Shown here in pieces: positions 1 through 8,342 of a stretch of 42,292 bases of DNA. A program made the position numbers and the translations under genes. Under the pieces are notes generated by a model. The model was not told the DNA's origin, did no database searches, and saw nothing but the letters and a program-made list of their open reading frames with translations. The first letter of the stretch is position 1. Each line of letters begins with the position of its first letter. Origin of the DNA: Hydrogenophaga intermedia (lineage in GTDB: Bacteria > Pseudomonadota > Gammaproteobacteria > Burkholderiales > Burkholderiaceae_C); contig CAMDCY010000007.1 of assembly GCA_945890705.1 (NCBI GenBank), positions 1-42,292 on the forward strand, written 5' to 3'.

Positions 1-42
1 CTGCACCAACTGGCCGATTGGGTGGCCCGGCGTTCGCACTGA
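1..42 (+). CDS. ispA: 3' end of polyprenyl synthetase (probably IspA), partial
   Basis: Only the last 13 codons and the TGA are in the window, reading [13 protein letters not shown]. This resembles the C-terminus of farnesyl/geranyl diphosphate synthases, which usually end in an L-A-x-W/F-x-x-x-R-S/D-H pattern. The following gene is dxs, and ispA-dxs is a standard pair in Burkholderiales, both serving isoprenoid precursor synthesis. With so few residues the call rests mostly on context. Confidence 0.6.
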   Translation: MHQLADWVARRSH

Positions 43-79
43 AGCCGCCCATCCATTGAGACCCTCACCGATTGCACCC

Positions 80-1948
80 ATGTCCCAATTGCTCCGATCG
101 ATCGAAACCCCCGCTGACCTGCGCCGCTTGCCGCGCCACCAACTCAACCAACTCGCCGATGAGTTGCGTGAACACGTGTTGCACAGCGTGGCCCAAACCG
201 GCGGCCATTTGAGCTCCAACTTGGGCACGGTGGAACTCACCATCGCGTTGCACCGCGTGTTCAACACGCCGCACGACCGCTTGGTGTGGGACGTGGGCCA
301 CCAAACCTACCCGCACAAAATCCTCACCGGTCGGCGCGACCGCATGGGCAGCTTGCGTCAGTTCGGTGGCATCAGCGGCTTTCCGCGCCGCGTCGAGAGC
401 GAGTTCGATACCTTCGGCACCGCCCACTCCTCCACCAGCATTTCCGCGGCCTTGGGCATGGCACTGGCTTCGCACATCCAAGGTGAGAAGCGCACGGCCG
501 TGGCCATCATTGGCGACGGCGCCATGACCGCGGGCATGGCGTTTGAAGCCTTGAACAACGCGGGTGTGTCCGAGGGTCGTTTGTTGGTCGTGCTCAACGA
601 CAACGATATGTCGATTTCGCCGCCGGTGGGCGCGCTCAACCGCTACTTGGCCCAGCTCATGAGCGGGCGCTTCTACGCCACGGCCAAAAGCGTGGGCAAG
701 CAGGTGCTCAAAAACGCGCCGCCTTTGTTTGAGTTGGCCAAGCGCTTTGAAGAGCACGCCAAAGGCATGGTGGTGCCGGCCACCTTGTTCGAGAAGTTCG
801 GCTTCAACTACATCGGTCCGATCGACGGCCATGACCTCGACTCGCTCATTCCCACGTTGGAAAACATCGTGCAGCTGCTCGACGAGGGCGCGGGCCCACA
901 GTTCTTGCACGTGGTCACGAAAAAAGGCCAAGGCTATAAGCTCGCCGAGGCCGACCCCGTGGCCTACCACGGCCCTGGCAAGTTCGACCCCGCGGTCGGC
1001 TTGGTCAAGCCCAGTAGCGCGCCCAAGACCACCTTCACCCAGGTGTTTGGGCATTGGTTGTGCGACATGGCACAGGCCGACCCACGTTTGGTGGGCATCA
1101 CGCCGGCCATGCGCGAGGGCTCGGGCATGGTCGAGTTCGAGCGCCGATTCCCCGATCGTTACTTCGATGTGGGCATTGCCGAACAACACGCCGTCACCTT
1201 TGCTGCCGGCTTGGCCTGCGAGGGCTTGAAGCCCGTGGTGGCCATTTACTCCACTTTCTTGCAGCGCGCCTACGACCAACTGATCCACGACGTGGCTTTG
1301 CAAAACCTGCCGGTGGTGTTTGCGCTGGACCGCGCGGGTTTGGTGGGCGCCGATGGCGCGACGCACGCGGGGGCCTACGACATCGCCTTTGTGCGCTGCA
1401 TACCCAACATGGCCGTGGCCACGCCGGCCGATGAAGCCGAGACGCGCCAGTTGCTCAGCACCGCCTTTGCGCAGTCCCAGCCCGTCACCGTGCGTTACCC
1501 CCGTGGTGCCGGTGCTGGCATACCGACACCCAGCGATTTGAATGGGCTGCCTTTTGGCCGAGGCGAGATTCGCCGCCAAGGCCAGCGCGTGGCCATCTTG
1601 GCCTTCGGCTCTTTGCTCTACCCCGCGCTCAAAGCCGCCGAGGCCTTGGACGCCACCGTGGCCAATATGCGTTGGGTCAAGCCGCTGGATGTGGAGCTGT
1701 TGCTCTCCATCGCCCAAGACCACGAACTCATCGTCACCGTCGAAGAGGGCTGCCGCATGGGGGGCGCGGGCAGCGCGGTGATGGAAGCTTTGCAAGCCGC
1801 GGGCGTGGTGCGCCCCGTGTTGGTGCTCGGTTTGGCCGACACCTTCACCGAGCATGGCGACCCGGCGCACCTGCTGGCCTTGCAGGGTTTGGACGCCAAA
1901 GGCATCGAAACCTCGGTGCGTGAGCGTTTGCAACCCCTGGGCCATTGA
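80..1948 (+). CDS. dxs: 1-deoxy-D-xylulose-5-phosphate synthase
   Basis: This thiamine-diphosphate enzyme condenses pyruvate and glyceraldehyde 3-phosphate into DXP, the first step of the MEP isoprenoid pathway, in the cytosol. The protein is 622 aa, normal for the family. Visible marks are the early [15 protein letters not shown] block, the TPP-binding GDGAMTAG...LNDNDMSI motif near residues 145-175, the transketolase pyrimidine-domain [15 protein letters not shown] with the catalytic Glu near residue 365, and [15 protein letters not shown]. The open frame extends upstream to a TTG at 56, but ATG at 80 gives the expected N-terminus [17 protein letters not shown]. No strong Shine-Dalgarno precedes either. 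It lies 37 bp after the preceding ispA-like stop, so the two are probably cotranscribed. Confidence 0.97.
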   Translation: MSQLLRSIETPADLRRLPRHQLNQLADELREHVLHSVAQTGGHLSSNLGTVELTIALHRVFNTPHDRLVWDVGHQTYPHKILTGRRDRMGSLRQFGGISGFPRRVESEFDTFGTAHSSTSISAALGMALASHIQGEKRTAVAIIGDGAMTAGMAFEALNNAGVSEGRLLVVLNDNDMSISPPVGALNRYLAQLMSGRFYATAKSVGKQVLKNAPPLFELAKRFEEHAKGMVVPATLFEKFGFNYIGPIDGHDLDSLIPTLENIVQLLDEGAGPQFLHVVTKKGQGYKLAEADPVAYHGPGKFDPAVGLVKPSSAPKTTFTQVFGHWLCDMAQADPRLVGITPAMREGSGMVEFERRFPDRYFDVGIAEQHAVTFAAGLACEGLKPVVAIYSTFLQRAYDQLIHDVALQNLPVVFALDRAGLVGADGATHAGAYDIAFVRCIPNMAVATPADEAETRQLLSTAFAQSQPVTVRYPRGAGAGIPTPSDLNGLPFGRGEIRRQGQRVAILAFGSLLYPALKAAEALDATVANMRWVKPLDVELLLSIAQDHELIVTVEEGCRMGGAGSAVMEALQAAGVVRPVLVLGLADTFTEHGDPAHLLALQGLDAKGIETSVRERLQPLGH

Positions 1949-2086
1949 ATAACTTTCAAGGGCTTTAAGGGAAAACCCCTGATCCAATCGCCGGATTTGC
2001 TCATTTTGTCTTTCTACAATGCAGTCTGACTTAAGGTCAAGCCTGCGCCCAGTGCAGGTTTCCGATCAACCACCATGGAGAATTCA

Positions 2087-3166
2087 ATGGATCGTCGTTC
2101 CGTAATCAAACATGCCGGTATCGCGGGTGTTCTGGCTGCTGGTGCAGCCCCCGCTGTTCAAGCGCAGGCCGCCATTCGTTGGCGCCTGGCTTCGAGCTTC
2201 CCCAAGGCTTTGGACACCATCTACGGCGCAGCCGAGGTGTTCGCGCAAAAAATCAACGCCATGTCTGGCGGCAAGTTCAACGTCTCGGTGCATGCCGCTG
2301 GCGAACTCATGCCTCCCTTTGGCGTGGTGGATGGTGTGCAGCAGGGCACGATTGAAGTTGCACACACCGCCCCTTACTACTTCCACGGCAAAGACGAAAC
2401 CTTCGCCATCGGTACCGCCATTCCTTTCGGCTTGAACAGCCGTCAGTTGACCGCTTGGTATTACGACGGCAACGGCATGAAGCTCTTCCGCGAGTTTTAC
2501 GACCAATACAACATCGTGAACTTTCCCGGCGGCAACACAGGCGCCCAAATGGGTGGCTGGTACCGCAAAGAAATCAAGGGCTTGGCCGACATCAAGGGCA
2601 TGAAAATGCGCATCGGTGGTTTTGCTGGCCGCGTGCTGACCCGCATGGGCGGCGTGCCACAAAACATCCCTGGCGGCGAAATCTACCAAGCCCTGGAAAA
2701 AGGCACGATCGATTCCGTGGAATGGGTGGGGCCATACGACGATGAGAAGCTGGGCTTCCAAAAAGTGGCCAAGCATTACTACTACCCAGGCTGGTGGGAA
2801 GGCGGCGCACAGCTGGACTTCTACATCAACAAGGCCGCATTCAACGCTTTGTCGGCTGAGAATAAGGCCATCGTTGAAGCTGCTGCCTCATACGCCCACA
2901 CCGAAATGCAAGCGCGTTACGACGCCCGCAACCCCGCGGCGCTCAAGCGTTTGGTGGCCGGTGGCGCTTTGGTCAAGCCTTTCCCTAAGGCGGTGATGGA
3001 CGCTGCTTTCAAAGAGTCCATGGCCTTGTACGAAGAGCTCCGCCAGTCCAACCCCCGTTGGAAAAAGGTTTACGACGACTACTCGGCTTTCCGTAAGGAA
3101 CAAAACCTGTGGTTCCGTTTCACCGAGGCCACATTCGATCGCTACATGCAATCGGCCAAGCTGTGA
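2087..3166 (+). CDS. TRAP transporter substrate-binding protein, DctP family, TakP-like
   Basis: Periplasmic binding subunit of a tripartite ATP-independent transporter. The 359-aa protein starts with a twin-arginine-like signal (MDRRSVIKHAGIAG, cleavage near AVQAQA at about residue 26). Conserved blocks include RIGGFAGRVL, GGEIYQALEKGTID, VEWVGPYDDEKLG and YYYPGWWEGG. These are typical of the TakP/TtLacP subgroup that binds 2-oxoacids or lactate, so a monocarboxylate substrate is the best guess. An in-frame ATG at 2075 exists, but ATG 2087 has GGAG at 2078-2081 correctly placed and gives the twin-arginine signal right at the N-terminus. An intrinsic terminator follows, separating it from the membrane subunits. 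Confidence 0.92.
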   Translation: MDRRSVIKHAGIAGVLAAGAAPAVQAQAAIRWRLASSFPKALDTIYGAAEVFAQKINAMSGGKFNVSVHAAGELMPPFGVVDGVQQGTIEVAHTAPYYFHGKDETFAIGTAIPFGLNSRQLTAWYYDGNGMKLFREFYDQYNIVNFPGGNTGAQMGGWYRKEIKGLADIKGMKMRIGGFAGRVLTRMGGVPQNIPGGEIYQALEKGTIDSVEWVGPYDDEKLGFQKVAKHYYYPGWWEGGAQLDFYINKAAFNALSAENKAIVEAAASYAHTEMQARYDARNPAALKRLVAGGALVKPFPKAVMDAAFKESMALYEELRQSNPRWKKVYDDYSAFRKEQNLWFRFTEATFDRYMQSAKL

Positions 3167-3186
3167 TCTGGTAATCGCTAGCAAAC

Positions 3187-3210
3187 AACCCCGCGTCGGC
3201 GGGGTTTTTT
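3187..3210 (+). terminator. intrinsic terminator between TRAP binding-protein and permease genes
   Basis: A perfect 8-bp stem AACCCCGC / GCGGGGTT with a 4-nt loop is followed by a run of T, starting about 20 bp after the binding-protein stop codon. It should let most transcripts end after the binding protein, with a fraction reading on into the permease genes. Confidence 0.85.
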
Positions 3211-3294
3211 GTGTTGACTACGTATGTGTCGGGGTCGGTGCCTCCGCTAAACTGCGACTTGGTCAAACAAGCTGGCCGACAGGGGAATATTCAA

Positions 3295-3897
3295 ATGCAA
3301 GCCTTGCTTCAATTTTCACGCATGGTGGACGCCTTGAGCGCCCGGATTGGCCAACTGGCCATGTGGTTGATCCTCATCACCACCTTCATCAGCGCGGGTA
3401 ACGCGATCGTGCGCAAGTTGTTCAACACCAGCTCCAACGCCTTGTTGGAGATTCAGTGGTATTTTTTTGCGGCGGTGTTCATGCTGGGCGCCGGGTACGC
3501 TTTTTTGCGCAACGCCCATGTGCGCATCGACTTCATCGCATCCAAGTTCAGTGCGCGTACGCGCAACTGGATCGACATCGGCGGCATCGTGCTGTTTTTG
3601 TTCCCCTTGTGCTACATGATGATCACCCTGGGTTGGCCCACGTTTGAAAACGCTTGGGTCTCGGGCGAGGTGTCGACCAATGCCGGTGGCTTGATCCGTT
3701 GGCCTGTGTATGCGCTCATTCCCTTGGGTTTTGCTCTGCTGATGTTGCAAGGCGCATCGGAGCTGATCAAACGCGTGGCGTTTTTGAAAGGCCAGGGCCC
3801 CGACGCCTTGGACCACAGCGGCCCCAGTGAGGCCGAGCTGCTGGCCAAAGACATCGCCGAACAAGAAAAAGCCCGCCAGGCAGGAGCTTCAGCATGA
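3295..3897 (+). CDS. TRAP transporter small permease, DctQ family
   Basis: Small membrane subunit, 200 aa, with four predicted membrane segments (about residues 15-40, 50-72, 92-115 and 138-160) and a charged C-terminal tail ending [13 protein letters not shown]. The WYFFAAVFMLGAGYAFLRNAHVRID stretch holds the family hallmark (H-V-R-I-D after the second helix). The open frame extends upstream to a GTG at 3211, overlapping the terminator tail; ATG 3295 is chosen because AGGGGAA sits just upstream at 3281-3287. It overlaps the large permease by 4 bp (ATGA), so the two are translationally coupled. Confidence 0.92.
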   Translation: MQALLQFSRMVDALSARIGQLAMWLILITTFISAGNAIVRKLFNTSSNALLEIQWYFFAAVFMLGAGYAFLRNAHVRIDFIASKFSARTRNWIDIGGIVLFLFPLCYMMITLGWPTFENAWVSGEVSTNAGGLIRWPVYALIPLGFALLMLQGASELIKRVAFLKGQGPDALDHSGPSEAELLAKDIAEQEKARQAGASA

Positions 3898-5669
3898 TCG
3901 AATTTGTGACCAACAGTTTTGTCCCCATCATGTTCGCCGGCCTGCTGGCGTTCTTGCTGGTGGGTTTTCCGGTGGCGTTCTCCTTGGCCGCCACGGGTTT
4001 GTTTTTTGGCTTCATCGGCATGGAGTTGGGCTTGTTCCCCTCCAACCTGTTCCAAGCCTTGCCTTTGCGCGTGTTCGGCATCATGCAGAACGACACGCTT
4101 TTGGCTATTCCCTTTTTCACCTTGATGGGCATCATCTTGGAGCGCAGCCGCATGGCCGAGGACCTTCTCGAGACCGTGGGTCAAGTTTTCGGTCCGCTGC
4201 GTGGTGGCGTGGGTATCGCCGTGGTCTTGGTGGGCGCTTTGTTGGCCGCCACCACTGGGGTGGTCGCGGCTTCGGTCATCTCCATGGGCCTGATCGCCAT
4301 GCCCATCATGCTGCGCTACGGCTACAACCGTGCGATCGCCACTGGCACCATTACCGCCTCGGGCACGCTGGCGCAAGCCTTGCCACCGTCCTTGGTGCTC
4401 ATCGTCTTGGCCGACCAACTCGGTCGCTCGGTCGGTGATATGTACGCCGGTGCTTTGTTGCCGGGCCTGATGCTGGTTGGCTTGTACCTCTTGTTCATCA
4501 TCGTGGTGGCGTTCGTCAAACCCAGCTGGGTGCCTGCATTGCCGCCAGAGGCGCGCATTTACAACGAAGCCAACGGCAGCAGCGGCCACCGTTCGTTGTT
4601 GGTCTTGATGGCACTGGCCACCGCTTGTGGATTGGCTTGGGCCTCGGTTCACGAGTCCATCATCAACCCTTGGGTCGGGCGCGATGGCCCCGCCGCCAAC
4701 GATGAGGTCTTCATCCTGTCCACGACCATTGGCGCATTCGTCGCTTTGGGTTTGGCATTGATCAACAAATTCACCCGCGCCGGTTTGCTCTCGCGTTTGA
4801 CCGAACGTGTCACCTTTGTGCTGATCCCACCGCTGGTCTTGATCTTCTTGGTCTTGGGTACGATCTTCTTGGGCATTGCTACACCCACCGAAGGTGGGGC
4901 CATGGGTGCCATTGGCGCCTTGTTGATGGCCAGTGCGCGCCGCACCTTGTCCATGGACTTGCTTAAACAGGCTTTGGAAAACTCGACCAAGCTGTCCATA
5001 TTTGTGATGTTCATCCTGATTGGCTCGACCGTCTTCAGCTTCACTTTCAACGCAGCAGACGGTCACATCTGGGTGGAGCACCTGTTCGACAAACTGCCAG
5101 GCGGACAGATCGGCTTCCTGTTGTTTGTGAACTTGCTGGTGTTCATTCTGGGCATGTTCATCGACTTCTTTGAAATCGCCTTCATCGTCGTGCCCTTGCT
5201 GGCACCGGTGGCCGAGAAGCTCGACATCAACCTGATCTGGTTCGGCATCATCTTGGCCATGAACCTGCAGACCTCATTCTTGACGCCGCCCTTTGGTTTT
5301 GCGCTGTTCTACCTGCGCAGCGTGGTCGCGCGTCAGGACTACACGGACAAGGTCACGGGCGAACGTATTCCGGCGGTGACGACCCTGCAAATCTACAAAG
5401 GCTCGATCGCATTCATCGTCTTGCAGCTCATCATGGTGGCGGTGATCGTGATGAACCCCACGCTGGTCACGGGCAACCTGACCAAAGCCACGGTGGTCGA
5501 CGATGCGACGGTCTCTGACATGCTCAACAACATGTCGGGACTGGAAGATGAAGCCGCCAGCGAGACTTCTCAAGACGCACCCGCCAGCACCGACGGATTG
5601 CCTACCCCGCCCGCTGAAGATGCCGAAATCGACCCAGCCAAGGCCTTGCAAGAATCGATGAAGCAATGA
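3894..5669 (+). CDS. TRAP transporter large permease, DctM family (extended form)
   Basis: The transport subunit of the TRAP system, a sodium-coupled symporter in the inner membrane. It has 591 aa against about 430 for ordinary DctM. The extra length is a loop and helices around residues 210-300 and an acidic, Pro-rich C-terminal tail of about 70 residues (ending [12 protein letters not shown]). Family signatures include [18 protein letters not shown] at the N-terminus, [12 protein letters not shown], and [18 protein letters not shown] in the middle, with [19 protein letters not shown] near residue 460. The start overlaps the small permease and the stop overlaps dut, both by ATGA, so three genes form one coupled unit. 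Confidence 0.93.
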   Translation: MIEFVTNSFVPIMFAGLLAFLLVGFPVAFSLAATGLFFGFIGMELGLFPSNLFQALPLRVFGIMQNDTLLAIPFFTLMGIILERSRMAEDLLETVGQVFGPLRGGVGIAVVLVGALLAATTGVVAASVISMGLIAMPIMLRYGYNRAIATGTITASGTLAQALPPSLVLIVLADQLGRSVGDMYAGALLPGLMLVGLYLLFIIVVAFVKPSWVPALPPEARIYNEANGSSGHRSLLVLMALATACGLAWASVHESIINPWVGRDGPAANDEVFILSTTIGAFVALGLALINKFTRAGLLSRLTERVTFVLIPPLVLIFLVLGTIFLGIATPTEGGAMGAIGALLMASARRTLSMDLLKQALENSTKLSIFVMFILIGSTVFSFTFNAADGHIWVEHLFDKLPGGQIGFLLFVNLLVFILGMFIDFFEIAFIVVPLLAPVAEKLDINLIWFGIILAMNLQTSFLTPPFGFALFYLRSVVARQDYTDKVTGERIPAVTTLQIYKGSIAFIVLQLIMVAVIVMNPTLVTGNLTKATVVDDATVSDMLNNMSGLEDEAASETSQDAPASTDGLPTPPAEDAEIDPAKALQESMKQ

Positions 5670-6133
5670 CGGACACCCAGCGCATGCTCATTGACGTCAA
5701 AATCCTGGATTCCCGCATGGCCGAGCAATTGCCGGCCTATGCGACCCCTGGCAGCGCTGGATTGGACTTGCGCGCTTGTTTGGATGAGCCCCTGACCCTC
5801 GCGCCCAATGCGTGGAAATTGGTGCCCACGGGTTTGGCGGTTCATTTGGCCGACCCGGCTTACGCGGCCATGCTGTTGCCGCGCTCGGGCTTGGGCCACA
5901 AACATGGCATCGTCTTGGGCAATTTGGTGGGCTTGATCGACAGCGACTACCAAGGCCAACTCATGGTGAGTTGCTGGAACCGCAGCCCCACAGCGTTCAC
6001 GATCGAGCCCATGGAGCGCATCGCGCAAATGTTGATCGTGCCCGTGGTGCAGGCGCAGTTCCGGGTCGTCGATGACTTCGCCGCAGCCAGCGAGCGTGGC
6101 GCCGGAGGATACGGCTCCACCGGTCGCGGCTGA
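5666..6133 (+). CDS. dut: dUTP diphosphatase
   Basis: Trimeric dUTPase that hydrolyses dUTP to dUMP and pyrophosphate, keeping uracil out of DNA and feeding dTMP synthesis. It has 155 aa, the usual bacterial size. All five trimeric dUTPase motifs are visible in order: [44 protein letters not shown] and the glycine-rich C-terminal arm [12 protein letters not shown]. The ATG overlaps the stop of the TRAP large permease (ATGA at 5666-5669), an unexpected operon partner. It ends 3 bp from the convergent SlyD-like gene. Confidence 0.97.
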   Translation: MTDTQRMLIDVKILDSRMAEQLPAYATPGSAGLDLRACLDEPLTLAPNAWKLVPTGLAVHLADPAYAAMLLPRSGLGHKHGIVLGNLVGLIDSDYQGQLMVSCWNRSPTAFTIEPMERIAQMLIVPVVQAQFRVVDDFAAASERGAGGYGSTGRG

Positions 6134-6136
6134 AGC

Positions 6137-6676
6137 TCAGTGCAAGGTCGGGTTTGAACCGTCGGCGGCTTTGGTCGCCACGGGCTCGACTTGCATATTA
6201 AAAAAGCCAGCACCCAGGGTGCCACGGCCAATCTCTTCTTCGTAAGCTTCGCGCACCTCGTGCACGGTCAGGTGCAAGCGCAGGCCAATGCCGGCTAACG
6301 GGTGGTTGCCGTCGAGCACCGCGTGCTCGGGGTAAAGGTCGCTGACGAAGTAAATGCGGTCTTTGGGGGCGTCGGGGTTGCAGCCCTCGGGCAGGCCTTC
6401 AAACGCCATGCCCTCGGTGATGTCTTTGGGCAGCTTGCTCAAAGGCTCCAGGAACAGCAAGCGCTCGTCGTAGTCGCCAAAAGCATCGGCGGGCTCCAAG
6501 CTCAGGTCGACCTCATCGCCAGCCTCTTTGCCTTGCAAGGCGGCTTCGATGCTGGCGAGCAGGTCGGTACCGCCGACCAAGAAGTCCAGGGGCTCGTCGA
6601 GCACGTCCAATTCGTCGTTTTGGGCATCTTTGAGCACCCAGCTCAAGGACACCACGCATTGTGGGGTGATTTTCAT
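6137..6676 (-). CDS. FKBP-type peptidyl-prolyl isomerase, SlyD-like
   Basis: Cytosolic prolyl isomerase/chaperone of the SlyD branch, 179 aa. The start MKITPQCVVSLSWVLKDAQNDELD and the FLVGGTDLLASIEAALQGKEAGDEVDLSLEPADAFGDYDE region match the FKBP fold with an inserted flap (IF) chaperone domain around residues 70-130. Unlike E. coli SlyD it lacks the long His/Cys-rich metal-binding tail; the C-terminus is short and ends NPTLH. The frame stays open upstream, but ATG 6676 is the natural start, since it begins the family's conserved N-terminus. It is divergent from roxA, with only 14 bp between the two start codons, and convergent with dut. Confidence 0.9.
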   Translation of the reverse strand: MKITPQCVVSLSWVLKDAQNDELDVLDEPLDFLVGGTDLLASIEAALQGKEAGDEVDLSLEPADAFGDYDERLLFLEPLSKLPKDITEGMAFEGLPEGCNPDAPKDRIYFVSDLYPEHAVLDGNHPLAGIGLRLHLTVHEVREAYEEEIGRGTLGAGFFNMQVEPVATKAADGSNPTLH

Positions 6677-6678
6677 CC

Positions 6679-6688
6679 GACAATTGTC
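6679..6688. repeat. 10-bp perfect palindrome between divergent start codons
   Basis: GACAATTGTC lies exactly between the SlyD-like and roxA start codons, which are 14 bp apart. It could be an operator or chance; no known regulator is assigned. Confidence 0.4.
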
Positions 6689-6690
6689 CC

Positions 6691-7839
6691 ATGATCTCAA
6701 GCACCACTTTGTCCTCCCTGACCACACCCATCGACCAAGCCACCCCCTTGCTCGGCGGCCTCACCCCCCAACAGTTCATGCGCCGGCATTGGCAAAAAAA
6801 GCCGCTGCTCATCCGCCAAGCCATTCCCGGCTTTGCGCCTTTGTTGGACCGAGCGGCTTTGTTTGAGTTGGCCAGCCAAGAGGCGGTGGAGTCGCGGGTA
6901 ATCGAGCACCGAGCCAAAGGCTGGAAACTGCGCCACGGGCCCTTTGCCCGCAAGGCCTTGCCGCCCATTTCACGCCCGGCTTGGACGCTCTTGGTGCAAA
7001 GTGTGGACACGCACGTGCAAAGCGCACACGAACTGTTGCAGCGATTTCGATTTGTACCCGACGCCCGTTTGGATGACCTGATGATTTCTTGGGCCAGTCA
7101 GGGCGGCGGCGTGGGCCCGCACTACGACAGCTACGACGTGTTTTTGCTGCAAGCCAGCGGCCAGCGCCGTTGGCGCACCGGCCGCCAAAAAGATCTGTCT
7201 TTGCAGCCCGATGTGCCCTTGAAAATCTTGAGCCACTTCGAACCCGAAGAGGAGTTCGTGCTCAACCCCGGCGACATGCTCTATTTGCCTCCCAAATGGG
7301 CCCACGATGGCATCGCTGAGACCGCGGACTGCATGACCTACTCGGTGGGCTTTCGGGTGCCTCAGCGCGGCGGTTTGGCTGGTGAGTTGGTGCAACGCAT
7401 GGCCGAGGCGTGGGAGGATGAAACCCTGTACCGAGACCCCAAACAAGCCGCGACGAACCAACCCGGCGCCATCCCCGAAGGATTGATCGATTTTTCGGTC
7501 GATGGTTTGCTACGGCTCTTGGCCGATCGCCAGTCCTTGGCCTGTGCTTTGGGTGAGGTCATGACCGACCCCAAACCCCGGGTCTGGTTCGAAGAGCCCA
7601 CGCAGCCGTGGTCGGTGGGGGCGGTGGTCTTGGACCGGCGAACCCGGATGATGCACGACCCACACCACATTTTCATTAATGGTGAGAGTTTTCTCGCTGG
7701 CGGTGCCGATGCGCGCTTGATGCGCGAACTGGCCGATCGCCGAAACTTGTCATATCAGCGGGTTTCCAAGGCATCGACCGACGCCCAGGCGCTGATGGCG
7801 CAATGGTTTGAGGCGGGTTGGTTACATCATTCAGACTAA
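6691..7839 (+). CDS. roxA: ribosomal protein uL16 arginine hydroxylase, cupin/JmjC oxygenase (YcfD/RoxA family)
   Basis: Fe(II)/2-oxoglutarate-dependent oxygenase; the E. coli family member YcfD hydroxylates an arginine of ribosomal protein L16. The 382-aa protein shows the N-terminal pattern FMRRHWQKKPLLIRQAIPGF, a double-stranded beta-helix core with the iron ligands H144-x-D146 (in GPHYDSYDVF) and H205 (PPKWAHDG), and the C-terminal winged-helix region from about residue 245. Length and domain order are normal. ATG 6691 has no clear Shine-Dalgarno, which would have to lie inside the divergent SlyD-like gene. Neighbours give no functional link. Confidence 0.92.
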   Translation: MISSTTLSSLTTPIDQATPLLGGLTPQQFMRRHWQKKPLLIRQAIPGFAPLLDRAALFELASQEAVESRVIEHRAKGWKLRHGPFARKALPPISRPAWTLLVQSVDTHVQSAHELLQRFRFVPDARLDDLMISWASQGGGVGPHYDSYDVFLLQASGQRRWRTGRQKDLSLQPDVPLKILSHFEPEEEFVLNPGDMLYLPPKWAHDGIAETADCMTYSVGFRVPQRGGLAGELVQRMAEAWEDETLYRDPKQAATNQPGAIPEGLIDFSVDGLLRLLADRQSLACALGEVMTDPKPRVWFEEPTQPWSVGAVVLDRRTRMMHDPHHIFINGESFLAGGADARLMRELADRRNLSYQRVSKASTDAQALMAQWFEAGWLHHSD

Positions 7840-7993
7840 TTTGTTGTTTTTTTGACACGTCAAAATGACAGTGCAAAATAATTATTGCATCAGGGTAATC
7901 ACCGTTGTTTTTTCAGGCGTATGATACGCTTCAGTTCAGCGATTAACGCCAACGCGGCAGAAAAAGCGGAACCGGACTGACCAATCCTCGTGT
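7840..7993 (+). other. gene-poor region with promoter-like elements and a possible 19-codon ORF
   Basis: No conventional gene is seen between roxA and the terminator at 7994. The stretch is AT-rich and holds TTGACA at 7852-7857 with AATAAT at 7877-7882 (19-bp spacing), the inverted repeat of the next entry, and a second inverted repeat TGCAA-N8-TTGCA at 7872-7889. A short frame from ATG 7921 to TGA 7978-7980 would encode MIRFSSAINANAAEKAEPD, preceded by a weak AGG. The following strong terminator suggests a short independent transcript, either a small RNA or a leader peptide. It may equally be the 3' untranslated region of roxA. Confidence 0.35.
7850..7865. promoter_or_regulatory. inverted repeat TTTTGAC-AC-GTCAAAA, operator-like
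   Basis: Two perfect 7-bp arms separated by 2 bp overlap a TTGACA hexamer, so a protein bound here would cover a possible -35 element. No regulator is recognised. The T run lies before the plus-strand stem, so it does not read as a terminator for roxA. Confidence 0.45.
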
Positions 7994-8014
7994 CCCCGAT
8001 GCGGGGTTTTTTTT
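7994..8014 (+). terminator. intrinsic terminator
   Basis: A CCCCG / CGGGG stem with a 3-nt ATG loop is followed by eight T residues. It ends whatever transcript crosses 7840-7993 and lies 57 bp before the small lipoprotein gene. Confidence 0.85.
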
Positions 8015-8071
8015 GGTCTGTTCAAAGAAGTTTGTTGTTTTTGTTATTTCAATCATTCACTGGAACTCACC

Positions 8072-8281
8072 ATGACCAAATCCGTTTTGTTCGCCGCTTT
8101 GTTGGCCGCCGTTGCTTTGACCGCTTGCGGCAAAAAAGAAGAAGCCGCTGCTCCTGCTGCCGCTCCTGCTGCTGCCCCAGCCGCTCCTGCTGCTGCTCCT
8201 GCTGCCCCAGCCGCTGCCGACGCTGCTGCTCCAGCTGCACCTGCTGCACCTGCTGCTCCTGCTGCTCCTGCCAAGCAGTAA
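8072..8281 (+). CDS. small Ala/Pro-rich lipoprotein
   Basis: A 69-aa protein with a lipoprotein signal peptide: MTKSVLFAALLAAVALTAC has a hydrophobic stretch and an LTAC lipobox with the lipidated Cys at residue 19. The mature part is KKEE followed by about 45 residues of almost only Ala and Pro, mostly AAP/AAAP units, ending AKQ. Such tails are flexible and may span part of the periplasm or contact peptidoglycan; no function can be assigned. GGAA lies 8-11 bp before the ATG. Strong terminators on both sides make it a monocistronic unit. The repeated codons (GCT, GCC, CCT) could allow length variation by slippage in 3-bp steps. Confidence 0.85.
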   Translation: MTKSVLFAALLAAVALTACGKKEEAAAPAAAPAAAPAAPAAAPAAPAAADAAAPAAPAAPAAPAAPAKQ

Positions 8282-8295
8282 TTCGCTTCGCCAAC

Positions 8296-8323
8296 AAAAA
8301 AACCGCCTTCGGGCGGTTTTTTT
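8296..8323. terminator. bidirectional intrinsic terminator with UUCG loop
   Basis: A CCGCC / GGCGG stem closed by a TTCG tetraloop is flanked by seven A on the left and seven T on the right, so it works on both strands. It ends the small lipoprotein on plus and the bamC operon on minus, whose last stop is at 8343. Confidence 0.92.
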
Positions 8324-8342
8324 GTCCCTGCTGATGGCTGGT

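Noticed and set aside
65-1987. 640-codon open frame antisense to dxs
   Set aside because: It is a shadow of a GC-rich gene with strong third-position bias; the translation is low-complexity in His, Arg and Gly and has no domain pattern.
8053-8274. Ala/Pro repeat region as a tandem repeat array or CRISPR-like element
   Set aside because: It is the coding repeat of the small lipoprotein; units are irregular and there are no spacers.
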